Positions 33,111 to 43,456 of a DNA stretch of 57,379 bases are shown one piece after another. This DNA comes from Mesostigma viride. Lineage: Eukaryota > Streptophyta > Mesostigmatophyceae > Mesostigmatales > Mesostigmataceae. The translations under genes and the position numbers were made by a program. The notes beneath the pieces were generated by a model, which ran no database searches, was not told where the DNA came from, and saw nothing but the letters and a program-made list of their open reading frames with translations. Location of the stretch: NCBI GenBank assembly GCA_009746045.1, contig RPFO01000449.1:22501-79879 (forward strand). Reading direction: 5' to 3'. The number at the start of each line of letters is the position of its first letter. Positions within the stretch are counted from its first letter, which is position 1.

Positions 33111-34069
33111 AGCTGACGCTATTGGCGAGAAACCGGTCCACGCAAGGAAACTGGGCCTCGGAGATCGACCCCAAAATTAAATTTGACTACTGTAGCGCAA
33201 TCGACAGATCTCTCCAAGGGAATTGCAAATCTGCCCTCGGGTAGTTGAAAGTCCTTTTCCGACCAGGTGATAGACTTGTTACGAGACTGGCAAAAATGGC
33301 TGTAACGTCATTCTCTTACGCCAAGTAAGCCAAAGTCGAGTATGGCAAGTACGAGGTAGGGTGGTCTGATCTCAAGTATCAAGTAACGTGCGTGTTTGCA
33401 ACTTGCCCGTTGAAACGAGCCAATTTTCGGAAGAACCTCACCCTTATGCTTGCAAATTCGGGACAAATTCGGTGGATGGATGGATGGATGGATGGATGTA
33501 TGGATGGATTGACGGATTTTCATCCCCTATTCCTATGTTTTCTCACGTGTACGGCCTTATCAGGCGGAGCCAATTTTCGGAAGAACCGTTAGGTTCGCCA
33601 GAATTGGCGAAGCTTATAAGGCCGTACACGTGAGAAAACAATCAAAACATAGGAATAGGGGATGAAAATCCGTCAATCCATCCATCCATACTTGATGTAC
33701 ATCCATCCACCGAATTTGTCCCGAATTTGCAAGCATAAGGGTGAGGGTCTTCCGAAAATTGGCTCCGCCGTAGAGTTTCAACGGGCAAGTTGCAAACAGC
33801 CAAACACGCACGTTACTTGATAAGCTTCGCCAATTCTGGCGAACCTAACGGTTCTTCCGAAAATTGGCTCCGCCTGATTAGTAGCGCAATCGATAGATCT
33901 CGGTGAGGGGAGTCAGGATCTGCCATGAAAAGGCCGAACCTTGGTCCAAAATGGAAGATTGGGGTCGAAATCGGTCGGAATCCGATACATTTTGGGCAAA
34001 AAAATAATTAATTCGCCAAAATGTACCTTTCTGCTACCGTGGACCGGTTTCTCGCCAATAGCGTCAGCT
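33111..34069. mobile_element. Foldback element with 32-bp terminal inverted repeats
   Basis: A perfect 32-bp inverted repeat lies at 33111-33142 (starting AGCTGACGCTATTGGCGAG) and 34038-34069. Inside it, 33379-33873 is a second inverted-repeat structure: two copies of the 3075-3329 family facing each other around the palindrome near 33593-33612. ATGGATGG microsatellite expansion occurs at 33474-33500. No transposase is encoded. I could not identify a target-site duplication. Confidence 0.65.
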
Positions 34070-34329
34070 GTTTCAGTGTTTCCTGTATTCTGACCACGCA
34101 CGTGGAAGTTGCCCAACTTGGCGTTGCAGGAGCAATGCGCGAGCGAGTCAAGACGTCGTGACGATGATGGCATTCCCAGCATGATGTCGCCATGTCGGTG
34201 GCCACTGGGTACAAAGGGTTGGCAATGGCAACAGAGTGTGTAATAAGTAATAACTGCTGCGCGTTGCGGCGTGGGAAACAACGACAACAACTACTACTTA
34301 CATCCCCCCTCTCCTGCCCCTCAGCCCCC

Positions 34330-34785
34330 TCTCAGCGCGATATCTCCGGGATCGCGAATATACTTATGTAAAGGGCTGTTGAGGCAGCATTGATTTCTCC
34401 CGTTCAGCGTTACGGCAAGTCTCTACCTCTTGCGGTATCACTGTGGGTTCGAGCATCTCTGGATAACTGCCTTGATTCACATATGGCGTGGGAAACAACT
34501 GAACTGAACTGAACTGAACTGATCACATATGCCAACTGCCAAGGCGTGGGATCCAACTGACTGACATATGCTTGCCATTTGCCGCGTGGTTGCCACGTGG
34601 TTGGGCATGCCTACCTGGCCGAACCTCCGTTTCGAGATGTGGCGTAGGTCATAACCAGCACGAACACGCCGCCAGTGATGCTCTCCGTTGCCTTATCGGC
34701 GAGGGGGCCATTATTGAGTGCAAGGAGCTGACAGGCATTTGCCCGCATTTCTTCGTCGACCGACCCGTACAGGGTCGCTGCTAAA
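34330..34785 (+). promoter_or_regulatory. Upstream region of the dienelactone hydrolase gene
   Basis: Contains a short GAACT repeat (34497-34520) and paired ATATGCCAACTGCC / ATATGCTTGCCATTTGCC phrases at about 34527 and 34565. It should hold the promoter and 5' UTR of the gene starting at 34786; no TATA box is obvious. Confidence 0.3.
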
Positions 34786-36579
34786 ATGGCAACTGCGGCA
34801 TGCCAATTCGCAGCTTTCCTCGCCTTGCTTCTGTGCGCGTGTGCGGCACCTGCGTGTGCCCACTTGGCTACGGCAAACGTAACCTACATGGTAGGAGGGT
34901 CGCCGTTCGAGGGATATACAGCCTATAATAGCGACGGGGCTGCCGCTGGCGTTAAATTTCCCGTCGTTCTGATTGTCCACCAGTGGGCTGGCCTCGGTCC
35001 TCTAGAAAAACTCCGGGCGGAGGAATTCGGTCGCTTGGGCTACTTCGCCTTTGCGATCGACTTGTATGGCGCAGGAATCCGGCCCGTTACTACGACTGAC
35101 AGAAGTTCATACTCTTCTCTTCTCACGAGCAATGCATCCTTGGTTATCGAGCGTGCGCAGGGAGCGTTGGAATTCGCAGGGAATTTTACTCGTGCTGACA
35201 CCAGAAACGTGTCGGCAGTCGGCATCTGCTTGGGGGGCAGGCTTGTCTTGGAGATGGCGAGGGCGGGCATGCCCCTTAAGGTGGCAGCTGCGTGGCACCC
35301 TGGAGCAACAGTCTCCACCTTGTCCGCGGAGCTGAAGCGGGATCTGACGGCGTCCGTCCTGGTCGTCCAGGGCCTCAGCGACAGCGCGCTCGCCAACGCC
35401 GACGCCTCGTGGACCCTGCTCGATGAGCTGCGCGCATCCGACGCCGACTGGCAGTGGCGCGCGCTCTCCAACACTCTGCACGGGTTCACAGACCCCTACG
35501 ACTCCACCCGCTACAATGCCCTCTCCACCCTGCGCACCAAATGGCTTACCTACCAGCTCCTCGAGGAAAAGATGCCTACCGGCCGGCCCTCCCCCCAGTG
35601 GGGCTCCATCCTTGCGGATGCTGATGCGCTCGGCCCTTACATCCCCACCCTGAGGGACGAGACGGTCCTGTCCTCGGACGCGGAGCCCGTCCCACTGGAG
35701 GGCTGGGTGGCTGAGCCGAGCCAACTGGAACAGCTGACAAACGTCACCGGACCGCGCCCGGGTGTCCTCATCCTGCCCAGCATGCACGGCATCGGTGACA
35801 CGGAGAAAAAGTGGGCCGAGGTGCTGGCCACGAATGGCTACATCACGTACGTCGGCGACATCTACGGGAATGGGCTCCAGCCAGACAATGACCCCGACCG
35901 CTACGCCAACGCGATGTCTTGGCTGATGAACCCGGTGGCAGGCCGTCAGCGCGTCAGCGACTCGCTCAACTACCTCCTGGGCCGCGCTGACGTCAGCAAG
36001 GTTGCCGTGCTCGGGTTCTGCTTCGGCGGCATCATGGCGGGCGAGCTGGCGCGCTCGGGCGCCCAGGTGGCCCTGACCATGGCGCTCCACCCGGGCAACC
36101 TCAGCAGCTCCTTGCCCACGCCGGTCGGTGCGTTCAGCGGCTCTTGGTTCGTGTCGGAAGGCGCAGATGACGAGCTGTTCACGAGCGAGCAGATGCAGGC
36201 CTGGTTCACCGAGATTAAGGGGCAGAACGGGACGGCGGACGCACAGCTGCACGTGCTGGGCAACACGATGCATGCGTACACGGAGCCGCTGGCGAACTAC
36301 ACGAATGCCATGTACTCCCAGCAGGCCACGGATCGATCGTTCCGCGAGGTGCTCGCCATGCTGGGGCGGGATCTACCAGTGCCGGCAGTATTAACGTCGT
36401 CCCCCCCTCCCCCCCCGCCACCGTATGTTCATTCTCCACCGCCACCGGTGCGCTCGCCGCCGCCACCACCAATGGCGTCCTCTCCTCCCCCGCCATCATC
36501 GGGTGCGGCTGGTGCTCTTCAGTCCCTGTTCACGGGTGTGCTGGCATCTGTGCTGGTGGCAGTTCTCATGGCCATCTGA
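34786..36579 (+). CDS. Secreted tandem dienelactone-hydrolase protein, probable GPI anchor
   Basis: A single-exon gene of 597 residues. Residues 1 to about 25 form a signal peptide (hydrophobic core AAFLALLLCACAA). Two alpha/beta-hydrolase domains of the dienelactone hydrolase family follow. Domain 1 (about 30-265) has nucleophile elbow GICLGG (Cys148), Asp199 and His232 in NTLHGFTDP. Domain 2 (about 300-530) has GFCFGG (Cys412), Asp461/462 and His496 in NTMHAYTEP. Cys-Asp-His is the triad of this family, so both halves look catalytically competent. Several N-x-S/T sequons fit secretion. Residues 540-570 are an SPPPP extensin-like linker and 575-597 a hydrophobic tail without charges, a typical GPI-attachment signal. 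The natural substrate cannot be told from sequence; cell-surface ester or lactone hydrolysis is the inference. Confidence 0.92.
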   Translation: MATAACQFAAFLALLLCACAAPACAHLATANVTYMVGGSPFEGYTAYNSDGAAAGVKFPVVLIVHQWAGLGPLEKLRAEEFGRLGYFAFAIDLYGAGIRPVTTTDRSSYSSLLTSNASLVIERAQGALEFAGNFTRADTRNVSAVGICLGGRLVLEMARAGMPLKVAAAWHPGATVSTLSAELKRDLTASVLVVQGLSDSALANADASWTLLDELRASDADWQWRALSNTLHGFTDPYDSTRYNALSTLRTKWLTYQLLEEKMPTGRPSPQWGSILADADALGPYIPTLRDETVLSSDAEPVPLEGWVAEPSQLEQLTNVTGPRPGVLILPSMHGIGDTEKKWAEVLATNGYITYVGDIYGNGLQPDNDPDRYANAMSWLMNPVAGRQRVSDSLNYLLGRADVSKVAVLGFCFGGIMAGELARSGAQVALTMALHPGNLSSSLPTPVGAFSGSWFVSEGADDELFTSEQMQAWFTEIKGQNGTADAQLHVLGNTMHAYTEPLANYTNAMYSQQATDRSFREVLAMLGRDLPVPAVLTSSPPPPPPPYVHSPPPPVRSPPPPPMASSPPPPSSGAAGALQSLFTGVLASVLVAVLMAI

Positions 36580-36831
36580 GGCCTTGTTGGTGGTGTTTGA
36601 GGTCCTTGGCCGTGCGTTCTGACAGCTTGCGGTATGTTTTAAACCGACAGTATTGTAGTATCAGTGAGCGGACGATTATATTTCCGGGCCAAAGGGGTCT
36701 GTTTTCTGAAACTTTTTAAAGCCAGGTTTGCGCCGCCATCGCGTGACCAGGCAAGGGCGGTCCTGTCCCGCATGGGCAGGATGTGCCTGTGTCGCGTATG
36801 AAGGCGTGCAGCATCTTGTTTTTTGCTATAT

Positions 36832-37060
36832 GCTAAGTGAGACAACTATACATATGATGTTGGACCGCCATGCGTCCAGGTTGTTGCTTAGAATGTTATT
36901 AAAACCATATACCCCCTGTCAGTGATATGTGTTACATATCCTCTCCACGGAGGTATCAAGGAGGTATGTTCTTAATAAAGGCATGTTCTTAACCCGTGTT
37001 TTTTTACAACGCGATGTATCGCGTTGTAGGGTTAGAACGCGATGTATCGCGTTGTAATCT
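36832..37060. repeat. Repeat cluster with LINE-type hairpin and two long palindromes
   Basis: A CCTC-TCCAC-GGAGG hairpin (36939-36952) of the retroelement 3' type is followed by two near-identical palindromes, ACAACGCGAT-GT-ATCGCGTTGT at 37006-37027 and an 18-bp version at 37036-37053. Related sequence (CGCGTTCTAAAA, CACGGGTTAA, CCTGGACGCATGG) recurs in inverted order at about 43655-43740. The cluster is probably a dispersed MITE or retroelement remnant. Confidence 0.55.
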
Positions 37061-37570
37061 GACACGTGGCAGGCACAGTAGATACGAGATTTTCGGTCTG
37101 AAACTTGGTGGACGGCCTCCTTACATCCCGTAGAACTCAAGAAAAAATCCTGGTATTTTTTGGATTTTTTTTGTGACAGCTGCAAACAAATATGTACCAC
37201 TGAAATCAGGCATTTTCGCGGGACGAAGGTGAAGACGACGGCGATGGCGGCAGGTAGATCTCGCCAGTTTTCGCGCGAATTTCAGTGGCTGTTGGGTGGC
37301 ACGACCATGATGATGCGTTCAAAGGTTGATAATTAGGTTTCTACGAGTTTGTTGAGGTACTGGGGCAAAGGAAACGTAGATTTTTCCAGTTTCTCACCCA
37401 ACTTTCATGCGGAACCCCTGGAAACCGGCATACATATTATTACGGCAAGACTCGGGTCTGCTGCGGCACCATGCTTGGTATTTCCATGGTGTTTCGACTT
37501 CTTAACACATGTTTATTCATTCCGAACGCCCGGACTCTCGGCTAAACCGAGATTTGTGCAGACTTTTATT
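37061..37570. other. Intergenic, no gene seen
   Basis: Unique sequence without a convincing ORF or motif. Confidence 0.4.
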
Positions 37571-37990
37571 GGGTAATTAATTAATTAAAATCATAGCTCC
37601 GTGGGGAGCATATGTAACACATAGCCCTGAGAAAGGGGCATCTATGGGTTTGTAATACAATCAGGGCGACAACCTGCAGGTGTAGGATGTACAACTATCA
37701 CCTGCTCTGGGTGCACTAGGTGCACCTGCACCTCCATGATGGTTCATGCCTCCTAAACAAGCACAGGCACCCAGGGGGGGCTTGAGGAGAGGGCCTAGAA
37801 GGCCTGCATGACATATGGGGTGGAAGGTATGTGGCTAGGCTATAGCTAGGGTACACATGGCCTCTCAGCAGGGAGTAACTCCCTGCATGGGCAAAGCATG
37901 ACTCGACATTGCTACGGCTATTGCAAGGGCGGGTGTGGGCCCATCACGTAGGCATACATGGCCAGTGGGGAAGCGCCCGCGTGTGCAATC
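37571..37990 (-). mobile_element. 5'-truncated LINE 3' end (family A), copy 2
   Basis: The second copy of the 31311-31740 sequence, same orientation, with the GCTCC-CCAC-GGAGC hairpin at 37596-37609 and a TTAA tail at 37574-37588. Confidence 0.8.
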
Positions 37991-38089
37991 CCGCGGGAGG
38001 CACGCCAGATAGCTCCCCCTCGTGCGGCTGCCTAGATAGATGTTGTAGTTAGCATGTTGTTAGATAGATGTAGATAGATTAGACCGGTA

Positions 38090-38175
38090 GGAATGTTGCA
38101 CCCATCCATCCATCCATCGGGGTTAATGCTCCGTGACTCCCCAACGGGAGCACGAGTCTAATTAATTAATTAATA
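38090..38175 (+). mobile_element. Family D LINE 3' terminus with hairpin and tail
   Basis: A short relic: CATC microsatellite, GGTTAATGCTCCGTGACTCC and the closing GGGAGC of the hairpin (38128-38151), then TAAT tail repeats. The tail is shared with that of the oppositely oriented ORF1 element at 39961-41495, so the two elements are joined tail to tail. Confidence 0.7.
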
Positions 38176-38192
38176 CATGGCCACGTCACTAA

Positions 38193-39949
38193 CATCACTT
38201 CGCCATCAGGGCCGGAAGGCGGTGGTGACCCTAGTCGCGCACTGGTTGTCGCCCAGCACCCTCCCGGGCTTCCTGCCTCGCCCTCAGCCTCGCCCGAGCC
38301 AAAACGCAGCCGCCCAACCGAACCAAGCTGGTCTGAGCGCGACTTTGACGTTGACGGGTTATTTTCCACCTTCGACGGTGCCAGACCCGGCTTTTTCGAC
38401 ATGCCACCCATCAAGATACTGGAGCTCGTGTTTTATGGGTCATACGCCTCCATTCTCGACCTGTGCCAGCGCCTTCACAGCCATTACCGCCTCCGCCCTG
38501 GACCTGACGGCCGGTTTACTCACCGACCTGAGAACCTGGCCCGCTGGTCTCGCCCCCGTCTTCAGCTCGCCGCCCTCTTTTCCATCCTTGACCGCTCTGT
38601 CACGGACCTCTGGACCCCCTCCCCCTTGACCGAATCCACCTTCCTCCTCCACCTCCAAGAAACCATCTCACAGCACGTGACGCCCCTAGCTGCAGATGTG
38701 GCAGCTGTGGGTCGCACGCTGGCTGCTGAGCTCCCCACCATCCCCACCGCCACCGCCACCCTCCTCGCCTCCACCCCCCCCCCTCCGCCTCCACCGACTC
38801 CATCACCGCCCAGCTCCGCGACATTGACCAACGTCTTAAGGATAATGCCATCGCTATCGAGGTCCTGCAGAACACCGCGGGCCTCACCGCCCAGGCGGTG
38901 AAGGACATTGCCGCCAAGCCAACCTCTGCTGGCCTGGCCGGCGATGCTCCTCCCATCACGACCTGGGCGGACATGCTTAAGCAGCACACCACCTCCACCA
39001 CCTCCGCCGTCGCAGCCCAGCTCCAGCGGCAGACGCTTGACCTCCGCGAGGAGGCCGAGCTTGCCAAGCGCAGCCTTAACGTCATTGTCAAGAACCTCGA
39101 CATGGAGGAAGGTGAGAATTCCGAGAAGCTTGCACGTGCGTTTGAGAGAGAAATTCTTAGTCGCATGGGCCTTACTGGTGAGATCGACCTGGTCGCCCAC
39201 CGCCTTCCCCGCGCGCGGGGTAAGGCAGGGCCGCCCCCGCTCCTTCTCACCTTTAAGACCCCGGCGGACAAGATTTCTTTTCTCCGACGCCGCAAGCGGC
39301 TCGAGAAGACTCTCTTCACCCTTGACGACGACTTGACCCTGGCGCAGCAACAACGGCGACGGGAGCTATGGCCCACCTACCTCCAGCTCCGGAAGACCAA
39401 GGCGGGGCAGCCGGTGTACTGGAAGGGGGCGGCCATCTACGTCGGCCACAAGCCCTGGCAGGCGACCCCCGCGGCCCCAACGACTCCAGACGCCCCAGCT
39501 TAGGGGAATACAGCAGTAGTAGTGTAGAATAGATAGACCGTGGCCATGTACATGTACGCCTCCTAGAGGCACTATCCTAGCTAAGCCACACGCTTTATTT
39601 AATCATGTACATGTGTGCCTATGATGTGCCACACTCCAGATGATGCCTAGCTTTATTTAGCTATGTTGTGCCCATGCAGGGAGTAACTCTCTGCTGAGAC
39701 GCCATGCCCTAGCCTTTTTGTATAGCTCTGCTGATCTTCCCCCCCCATGACAGGCTCCCCCTTCGCTGGGCATAGCTTGAAGATCATGGGGATGCAAGTG
39801 CCCTGGTGCACCTAGAGCAAGGGTCCTTTACATCCCCACCCTTGCAGGAAGTAGCTTAGGATGTATGATAGGCCATATGCCCCCTCTCAAGGGCTATGTG
39901 CTACATATACTCCCAACGGAGTTATGTTACAATTCAATTCAATTCAATT
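38193..39949 (+). mobile_element. ORF1-only LINE (HAL1-like) with 11-bp TSD, nested
   Basis: Flanked by CACGTCACTAA at 38182-38192 and 39950-39960. Coding sequence is open from about 38204 (5'-truncated) to a C-run near 38778 where the frame shifts, then to the stop at 39503. In order: SALVV-type N-terminus, KILELVFYGSYASILDLCQR, coiled-coil ISQHVTPLAADVAAVGRTLA, TWADMLKQHTTSTTSAVAAQ. Next is an RRM-like NVIVKNLD..PPLLLTFKTPADKISFL and the C-terminal DDDLTLAQQQRRRELWPTYL. This is the architecture of L1 ORF1p, an RNA-binding chaperone. The stop is followed directly by a 3' UTR, the ACTCC-CAAC-GGAGT hairpin (39909-39922) and a CAATT tail; no endonuclease or reverse transcriptase follows. Confidence 0.88.
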
Positions 39950-39960
39950 CACGTCACTAA

Positions 39961-41495
39961 GCTTTCTAGTCTACACTACTGCTATATATTCCCTAGGCTG
40001 GGGTGGCTGGGGTGGCTGGGGTTGCAGGGGTCGCCTGCCAGGGCTTGTGGGCGACGTAGATGTCCGCCCCCTTCCAGTAGACCGGCTTCTGCCCCGCCGT
40101 CTGCCGAAGCTGGAGGTAGGTCGGCCATAACTCCCGTCGCCGTTGTTGCTGCGTCAAGGTCAAGTCGTCGTCCAGCGTGTAGGCGGTCCCCCCAAGCCGC
40201 TTGCGACACTTGAGGAACTCCATCTTATCCGCCATGGTGTCGAAGGTGAGGAGCAAGGGGGAGGGGCCGGCCTTACCCCGCGAGCGGGGAAGGCGGGTCA
40301 CCCCCCGCGGCTTGCCCTTACCAGTGATAGCCATGGGGACAAGGATTTTGTTCTCAAACGCCAGGGCAAGGGTCTCGGAGGTCTCGTCCTGCAGCGGGTC
40401 GAAGTGCTTGACTATGACGTTAAGGCTGCGCTTGGCGAGCTCGGCCTCCTCGCGGAGGTCCAGCGTCTGCTGCTGAAGCTGGGCGGCGACGGCGGAGGTG
40501 GTGGAGGTGGCGTGCTGCTTCAGCATGTCCGCCCAGGTGGTGATGGGAGGAGCATCGCCGGTAGGGCCAGCAGGGGCTGGCCGAGCGGCGATGTCCTTCA
40601 CCGCCTGGGCAGTGATGCCGGCGGTGTTCTGCAAGCATTCGATGGCGATGGCATTGTCCTGCAGGCGCTTGTCGATGGCGAGGAGCTGGGCGGTGAGGGC
40701 TTCGGTTGTGGTGGAGGTGGCGGCGAGGAGCTTGGAGGTGGCGGTGGTGGTGGAGGAGAGGAGGGGAAGCTCGGCAGCCAGCGTGCCGCCCATGGCCGCC
40801 ACATCTGCGGCCAGGGGTGTCACGTGCTGTGCGATGGCCTTGTTGATGAGGGAGCGAATTTCGGAGGTGGAGGGGGGGCCCAGATCTCGGCGACAGAGCG
40901 CCCGAGGAGGCAGCAGAGGGCGAGGAGCTGAAGGCGGGGGCGGGAGTAGCGGGACCCGCGATCCGGGTCAAAAAAATCACCACGGGCAGGCGAAATGATG
41001 CGACGTTGGACGTAAAAGTGCTTGCACAGGGCAAGAAGCGAGGTGCGCGTTCCGAAGAACACGGCGTTCATAAACTGGATGGGATCTGCTTGGCCTTGTG
41101 TCCACCAGGCAGCTGATTTGGCGTCAAAGTCGATTTCTTTCCAGCCCGGCTCATCAGGGGGCGGATCCTCAGGGCGACTGCGTTTAGGCTCAGGCGATGC
41201 CGAGGGCGAGGCAAGTCCGTGAGGGGGCTGGGCAACCACCAGTGCATGACTAGTGTCACCGTTGCCTTCCGGGCTTGAGGGCGAATCTGCTGCCGAAGCT
41301 GCAGACGGACTTTCATTGCCGAGCGCAGCCGCCAGGCTGCGTTGCGGCAAGGGGCGTTTGCTCGTCATATATTGCGTTATAGCTTCGGAAAATTATATCA
41401 GCATGTGCGTCTAAGAAAGACGAAGCGATTGTGATATTCACAGCTGAATTCGGGGCTCAAACGTAAAAGTTATGAGCTCCGACAGCCATGGCTAC
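39961..41495 (-). mobile_element. ORF1-only LINE, near full length, opposite orientation
   Basis: On the minus strand the family 5' UTR begins at about 41495 and ORF1 at 41368 (MTSKRPLPQRSLAAALGNE). The first 182 codons (GNGDTSHALVV, KRSRPEDPPPDEPGW, RPRLQLLALCCLLGRSVAEI) are in one frame. After a C-run at about 40875 the frame shifts, and coding continues from about 40860 (INKAIAQHVTPLAADV) to 39993. The second part carries ITTWADMLKQHATS, the RRM-like NVIVKHFD and the DDDLTLTQQQRRRELWPTYL end. Adding one base at the C-run would give about 460 residues. The 3' UTR is split by insertion of the 38193-39949 element and resumes at 38192 with a TTAA tail. Confidence 0.85.
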
Positions 41496-42546
41496 CGCGT
41501 GGCTCGGGACCATGCAAATGATTTATTGGGTAGCTCCGGGCATGATGGTGCCTGCAAATAGCGTAAGGCGTGACCGTGGCTATTGCTACGGTATGCTGTA
41601 TTTTCCTGGAAATGGCCTCTGCCACCGGCTCAATAGTGCTTGCAGGCGTAAGTATATCGTGTTTCTACCTAGTTTCTGCCAGTTTTCCACTTATTTCTAC
41701 CGACCTCTGCCCAGCCTCTCTAAGACCGCCATCCTACTCGACGTTGCTTGCATGTCAGCCATAGCAGGCTGCAGTTGTGCAGTATTTAGGTGCTGTATAC
41801 GTCGTCAAGCCGTGCATATATCGTGAGGATTGGATATTGATGGTTTATACTGCGTTGATTGTGCAAGAAGATAAGCTAGGTACCCATAATCATGGTGTAT
41901 AATCATGCGTTGTTAGCATCTTGCCACCATTTGCTAGCATGCATTCCAGCGTCATCTTTGCCTGCATGTAAGCTCATGGATCACTCAACCTATCCAAGCC
42001 TTGCATTACACATGCCTCTTTCTTTCAGTATTGCACACGTTATGGAATGAAAACCCAGTGCCTCCCTTCCCACGAGGCATGTGCTCAACACGTTGTGAGA
42101 GTGGATGATGCTTTGGCTATGGCTGCCTGATTCAGTCATATTATGTGAAAAGATAACGGCAGGCTCGAGCTACCATGGTCCGGATTCTCCCGATTTCTGG
42201 CCTGCGCTGGTTGTCTCTTTGATATTATGTCATCCAGTCATGATGTTTGATGCATGTTTGATGCTGTATAACTTATACAACACCTATTTTCAACGTTTTG
42301 ACCCTCCTAGCTCATGATATCCCCGTTTATGGGGCTCGTGTCGTTGGGTCATGTTGTGAAGGGCTCTCATTTTTCTCACTGCGTTGTACTGCGTTGTAAT
42401 TGTAATGCTAATAAAAAATAGCTCCAGTGGCCCAATGGGCCTGAGTTTTGTTTCACAGAGCCTGCATATGTTGCCCATAGCTCGTGCAAGAAGCCAGATT
42501 TTTTTCATGAACCATTTGTGAATAAGCACATGACTTGTGACCTAGG
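41496..42546. other. Intergenic, no gene seen
   Basis: No convincing ORF. It contains one copy of a 45-bp sequence (42183-42227) that is repeated exactly at 44096-44140 next to a LINE tail. The last 12 bp (42535-42546, TTGTGACCTAGG) are the left target-site duplication of the next element. Confidence 0.6.
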
Positions 42547-43444
42547 ACCCTGGTGATTGGGGCCTCCAGTCGCCCACCGCTGCCGCGCCTGCTAGACGGG
42601 ACGGAGGTCCCACTCCGCGACCGCTTCAAGCTGTTGGGGAGTTGGCTTCCGGACACTGCCGACGATGTGGACACCCGCATCGGCCTTTCCTGGGCCAAGC
42701 TCCGTTCGCTCAACACCTACTGGCGCTCCAAGGGCCTGGACGAGCACCGCAAGCGCATGCTCTTCAAGGTCCTCGTCCTCACGGTGCTCACGTATGGCGC
42801 CGAGGCATGGACACTCACGGCAACACTGGCAGCCAAGCTAGACGGCACGGTCACCCGGATGCTCCGACAGGTCCTGAATGTCGGGTTTTCTCAGCGTAGG
42901 TCCTTAGAGTCTTTGTATCACGGTATGCCGCGTATTTCGGACGAGATTAGACAGCGTAGGATAGCATTTGTAGGACATCTTGCTCGCACCAGCCAGGTCG
43001 ACACCGCCCTTGGTCTGGGCGGTCCCCAGCGGCTCGGCCAACCGGGGCGGCACATTTTGACCTGGCCTGGCCCCAAGAACATTCCTAAAAAGGTAGGGAA
43101 ACATGCCATGACCTATACCCAGATGTTGCTGGACGACCTAGTGGTCCCAGCCCAGTTTGAGTACCGCATCCACTCTCTCTCCCGTCTTTGGACTGCCATG
43201 CAAGACAAGACGCGGTGGAAGAAGATTGTCAAGGCGCACACGCCAGCCCCTGTGGGCAAGCCGCCTCCCCCCAAACGGAGGAGCCGTTTTGATGAGTAGC
43301 GTAGATAGGCTTTTCTAGACTAGATATAGCTTAGAGTTAGGTTAGTTCGATTACGCGGCTTCCTCCACACCACCCATCCAACCTGGAATATGTGCTACAT
43401 GATCTCCCAACGGAGACATGTTATAATTTAATTTAATTTAATTT
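42547..43444 (+). mobile_element. 5'-truncated APE-type LINE (family C) with 12-bp TSD
   Basis: Flanked by TTGTGACCTAGG at 42535-42546 and 43445-43456. It encodes the last part of ORF2, open from the truncation to the stop at 43299 (VIGASSRPPLPRLLDGTEVP, GAEAWTLTATLAAKLDGTV, RRIAFVGHLARTSQVDTALG, KPPPPKRRSRFDE). The 3' UTR has the TCTCC-CAAC-GGAGA hairpin (43403-43416) and a TTTAA tail. The clean TSD and intact frame point to a fairly recent insertion. Confidence 0.92.
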
Positions 43445-43456
43445 TTGTGACCTAGG

